From NCBI RefSeq assembly GCF_029873635.1, contig NC_080418.1, positions 150,715,748 through 150,779,747 of the forward strand: a DNA stretch of 64,000 nucleotides, in the 5' to 3' direction. Source of the stretch: Malania oleifera (Eukaryota; Streptophyta; Magnoliopsida; Santalales; Ximeniaceae). This document shows, in pieces, positions 61,209 to 64,000 of the stretch. The notes beneath the pieces were generated by a model. It did not search any database and was not told the DNA's origin. It saw only the letters and a program-made list of their open reading frames with translations. The translations under genes and the position numbers were made by a program. Position 1 is the stretch's first letter. Every line of letters starts with the position of its first letter.

Positions 61209-63297
61209 TGGAGTCTAGGGATAATACTGCTAACACCGGAGGCAGTAGCAGTGAAGGGGTTGGTCATGAGGTTGGCAATGACTCCACAGTAGTATTGTGG
61301 GACTTTTCTTAGCAGCTTATGGCTGGGGTCGTGCGAACTTCTAGCGGGCAGGACTGTCCCACAACTGAGATGGGATGTTCTATTGACCAGTTCACCCGAT
61401 TGAAGCCTCCTACCTTCGTAGGGAGTGCAGACCCGATATGAGCAGAGAATTGGTTTTGAGAGATCGAGAAGATATTGGTTGTTTTATGTTGTACGGAAGA
61501 GCAGAAGGTGGCTTATGCGACGTTCAAATTTATTGGAGAAGCCGAGAGGTGGTGGAAATCGTAAAGGATGTTGGAGGAGCATCGACTAGTACTAGTAGTG
61601 ATGACGTGGGGCCATTTCAGAGAGGTGTTCTTTGAGTGGTATTTTCCAACCACTGTCAGGAACACAAAGATGGAGGATTTTATGATCCTGACTCAGGGGT
61701 AGCTGACAGTTTAGTAGTATGTTGCCTGATTCATGCAGTTATCACATTTTGCTCTTTTTATGATACCAGATGAGGTGAGGAAGGCCTGGAAGTTTGATAG
61801 GGGTTTGAAGAAGGATATCCAGAAGCAGACAGCGATATTGCAAGTTCAGAACTTTGCTACTCTAGTGGATAAAGCCACTGTGGTAGAGGAGAGCCTGCAG
61901 GAGGACTCAGAGGTTCAAATCCAAAAGAAGAGGCCAGCGCCTCCCAGTTCTTATTCAAGTGCGAGGCAGGGCACTTGGAAGAAATATAGTGGTAGCAAAG
62001 GCCAAAGGTGAGAGACTGGTGGTGGTACATCTCAAGGTACCAAATTTTCTTAACTTATCCCACTTACAGCAAGCAACATGTAGGGAAGTGCTTGTTGGGT
62101 TCAGGTGTTTGCTTTTGGTGTGGTAAACCAAGGCATCTGGTGTAAGATTCTAGCACGCCGAGGAGCAATGCTCCCCCACAGCAGCCATATAGAGGAGGTA
62201 CTCAAGTGCCACATGGTGGGTACCAAAGGGGTACAACTCAGGCAAGGGTGTATTCCCTAACTCCAGGCAACGCAAAGAATGCCGGAGATGTGGTGACAAG
62301 TAATATTTATATGCTTTTGAATAAAACTATAGTACTTTTTGATTCAAGTGTGACACATTCCTTTATTTCCCAAGGATTCGTCAAAATATGTGGATTAGAG
62401 GTACAACGGTTAGATGATGAATTAGCAGTGGCTACACCGTCAGGGTTAGTAGTCGTATATAGTAAGGTGAGTCGGGATTTCCCAGTAGAGATTTAGGATA
62501 AAGTATTACCAGTACATTTAATTGCGTTTGATATGCATGGCTTCGATATCTTTTTCGGGATGGACTGGCTATCATCCGATTATGCCAACATCGATTGCCA
62601 CAAGAGAGGTAATATTCAGGCCTCTCATGGAGTAGGAATTCAAGTTCGTAGGGTCATGTGTGCGTTCTACACCACGGATCCTTTCAGCTATATAGGCTAG
62701 GAGGTTACTTCTGGAGCGATGCTAAGGGTACTTGGCATTTGAGAAAGAAATGTTGAGAGCTGGAGGAGATTCCCGTACTAAGCAAGTTCTCAGATGTGTT
62801 TCCAGACGACTTGCTAGGATTGCCTCTGAATCGTGAGGTGGAGTTCGCTATAGAGTTGACATTAGGGACAACACCAATATCAAAAGCTCCGTATAGAATG
62901 ACTCCACCAGAATTGAGGGAATTGAAGGAGCAGCTACATGAGCTACTAGATAAAGGTTACATCCGACCGAGTGTTTCACCCTAAGGAGCACCAGTGTTGT
63001 TTGTGAAGAAGAATGATGGGTCAATAAGGATGTGCATCAACTATAGAGAGCTTAATAAGGTGACAGTGAAGAATAAATACTCGTTACCCAGAATTGACGA
63101 TCTATTTGACCAGTTACAGGGCACATAGTTCTTTTCTAAGATCGATCTACTATCCGGGTATCACAAGCCGAAGGTTAAATTGGAAGACATACCGAAGAAA
63201 GCTTTCTGAACCCGGTATGGACATTACAAATTTTTTATTATGCCATTCATCTTAACGAATGTGCTTGCCGCATTCATGGACCTGATAAACAGGGTGT
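61209..63297 (+). pseudogene. gag-pol remnant of the large gypsy element
   Basis: In order: gag core (a WFSNHC-like region near 61640, and VRKAWKFDRGLKKDIQKQTA at about 61780), a Cys-rich knuckle near 62110, an aspartic protease region (THSFISQGFVKICGLEVQRL) and the N-terminal half of reverse transcriptase. Several frames carry it, so it is broken. It belongs to the Tekay/Del-like chromovirus group by RT resemblance and primer site, a tentative placement. Confidence 0.8.
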
Positions 63298-63598
63298 TTC
63301 ACGCCCAAAAACCGGCATATTCCATGCTCTAAGAGCTATCTTTGTTTTTTTCAGTTTGGCTACAAGCTTCAAAAGACCCTTGGCATATACCGGCTCAACC
63401 CACGCCTTCATCACACAGTCAATAAAAGAATCATGTGAACACCACATATTATGAAAACGAAAAGGTGATGGGTCATACCTCATCTCTAATTTGTCAAAAT
63501 TGATAACCATAGGACTATAATCCAACAACTTCCTCATTAGATACTCCAAATGAGCATTAGGGAAGGTGTTAGAGAAACTCGTATTCATAACCGCTTGA
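63298..63598 (-). mobile_element. LINE (L1-type) fragment between endonuclease and RT
   Basis: Minus-strand translation gives the end of the endonuclease and the linker to RT: LLDYSPMVI, DPSPFRFHNMWCSHDSFID, then [13 protein letters not shown] followed by VFG. The fragment starts abruptly inside gypsy RT at about 63298 and is cut by an LTR at 63599. It has no A-tail at its left side, so it did not arise by a simple new LINE insertion there. Confidence 0.75.
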
Positions 63599-64000
63599 TG
63601 GAATTGGTGTGATCCCATGAGGGGGGCAAATTGGGTTTTAAAGCATTTTGGATAAATTAAACATTTACGCCGATTCACCACATATCATATCTAATTCAAT
63701 ATAATAACGTGTATGAAAAAATGATTAACCTGTAAGTGTGAACATACACGTGCAGCATGTCTCATTTAAATAAAAGTGTGCATGTAAATAATCATAACCA
63801 TAAATGAACAAGCATACACATGCTGAATCTAAAGGGCATAAATTAAATGAGATAAGGAGATAAGGAGAGAGCGACACACAATATTTGTTAATGAGGTTCA
63901 GCCAAACCAGCCTATGTCCCCGCCTTGGGCATACCCCCCAAGGATTCCACCAAACCTGCTCACTTAAATGGGCAGAGCAGAAGTTGTTAGAACCTCTCCT
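63599..64000 (-). mobile_element. LTR running off the window
   Basis: It begins TGGAATTGGTGTGATCCCAT and includes GTTCAGCCAAACCAGCCTAT and CCCAAGGATTCCACCAAACC, matching the module order of the LTRs at 49251-51612 and 56104-58123. The other end is outside the window. It interrupts the LINE fragment. Confidence 0.65.

Larger units (their letters stand above)
54578..63297 (+). mobile_element. Large Ty3/gypsy (chromovirus-like) element, 5' LTR to reverse transcriptase
   Basis: A plus-strand element with 5' LTR (about 54578-58581), an initiator-Met-type primer site TTGGTATCAGAGC (about 60800-60812), gag (61209-62030), a zinc knuckle near 62110, a retropepsin region (62290-62500) and reverse transcriptase (62780-63297). 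RT landmarks are [26 protein letters not shown] and [16 protein letters not shown]. Coding similarity stops at about 63297 within RT; RNase H, integrase and the 3' LTR are not in the window. It carries roughly half a dozen or more breaks in the visible coding part and two LTR insertions. It is a fossil. Confidence 0.8.

Overview
The window is nuclear DNA of a flowering plant, almost certainly a eudicot. Its genes have many short GT-AG exons and AT-rich introns. They encode plant-type proteins: a CYP716 P450, a thylakoid PDZ/TPR protein, a Pumilio protein, a plastid chaperonin and a WRKY factor. The DNA between genes is full of plant LTR, LINE, SINE, CACTA and foldback elements. I cannot name the species.

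The left part (1-27,000) is gene-bearing. A CYP716-type P450 enters from the left edge on the + strand; only its last two exons are visible, next to a LINE tail. Converging on it is MET1/ZKT (2356-5380, minus), a PSII-assembly protein whose exon 4 appears to lack one base. Next is a Pumilio gene (CDS 7373-17191, minus). Its five coding exons join exactly to 781 codons, and its 6.5-kb second intron holds LINEs, SINEs and a long-terminal-inverted-repeat element. After a 3.5-kb AT-rich gap comes the plastid chaperonin CPN60B (21833-25849, minus), whose 14 coding exons join to 608 codons.

The middle part (27,000-44,430) is a nest of transposons. A decayed CACTA (En/Spm) element ends at 44427 with a CACTA terminus and TAGTGACGG-type subterminal palindromes. 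Its transposase is internally deleted, and a 5.5-kb Ty3/gypsy insertion (31906-37391, TSD TGACA) splits it. A solo LTR (33912-35859, TSD CCACA) sits inside that insertion. A second solo LTR (41328-43591, TSD GTAAA) lies nearer the CACTA end. Between the transposase and the CACTA end lie three exons of a GH27 alpha-galactosidase gene with no other part of that gene nearby, which suggests host gene capture.

The right part starts with a small group IIc WRKY gene (45066-47374, minus) that has WKKYGQK in place of WRKYGQK. From about 49,100 to the end everything is mobile: a copia remnant split by a 2.4-kb solo LTR (TSD AACTA), a LINE 3' part, and a large Ty3/gypsy element. The gypsy 5' LTR is interrupted by one foreign LTR, and a second LTR sits at its PBS junction. 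A LINE fragment and the start of another LTR follow.

The most unusual pattern is shared by at least six LTRs of four or more sequence types: each has an array of short imperfect palindromes just upstream of its TATA box, with a different palindrome in each type. The host genes do not form an obvious pathway, although MET1 and CPN60B both act in chloroplasts.
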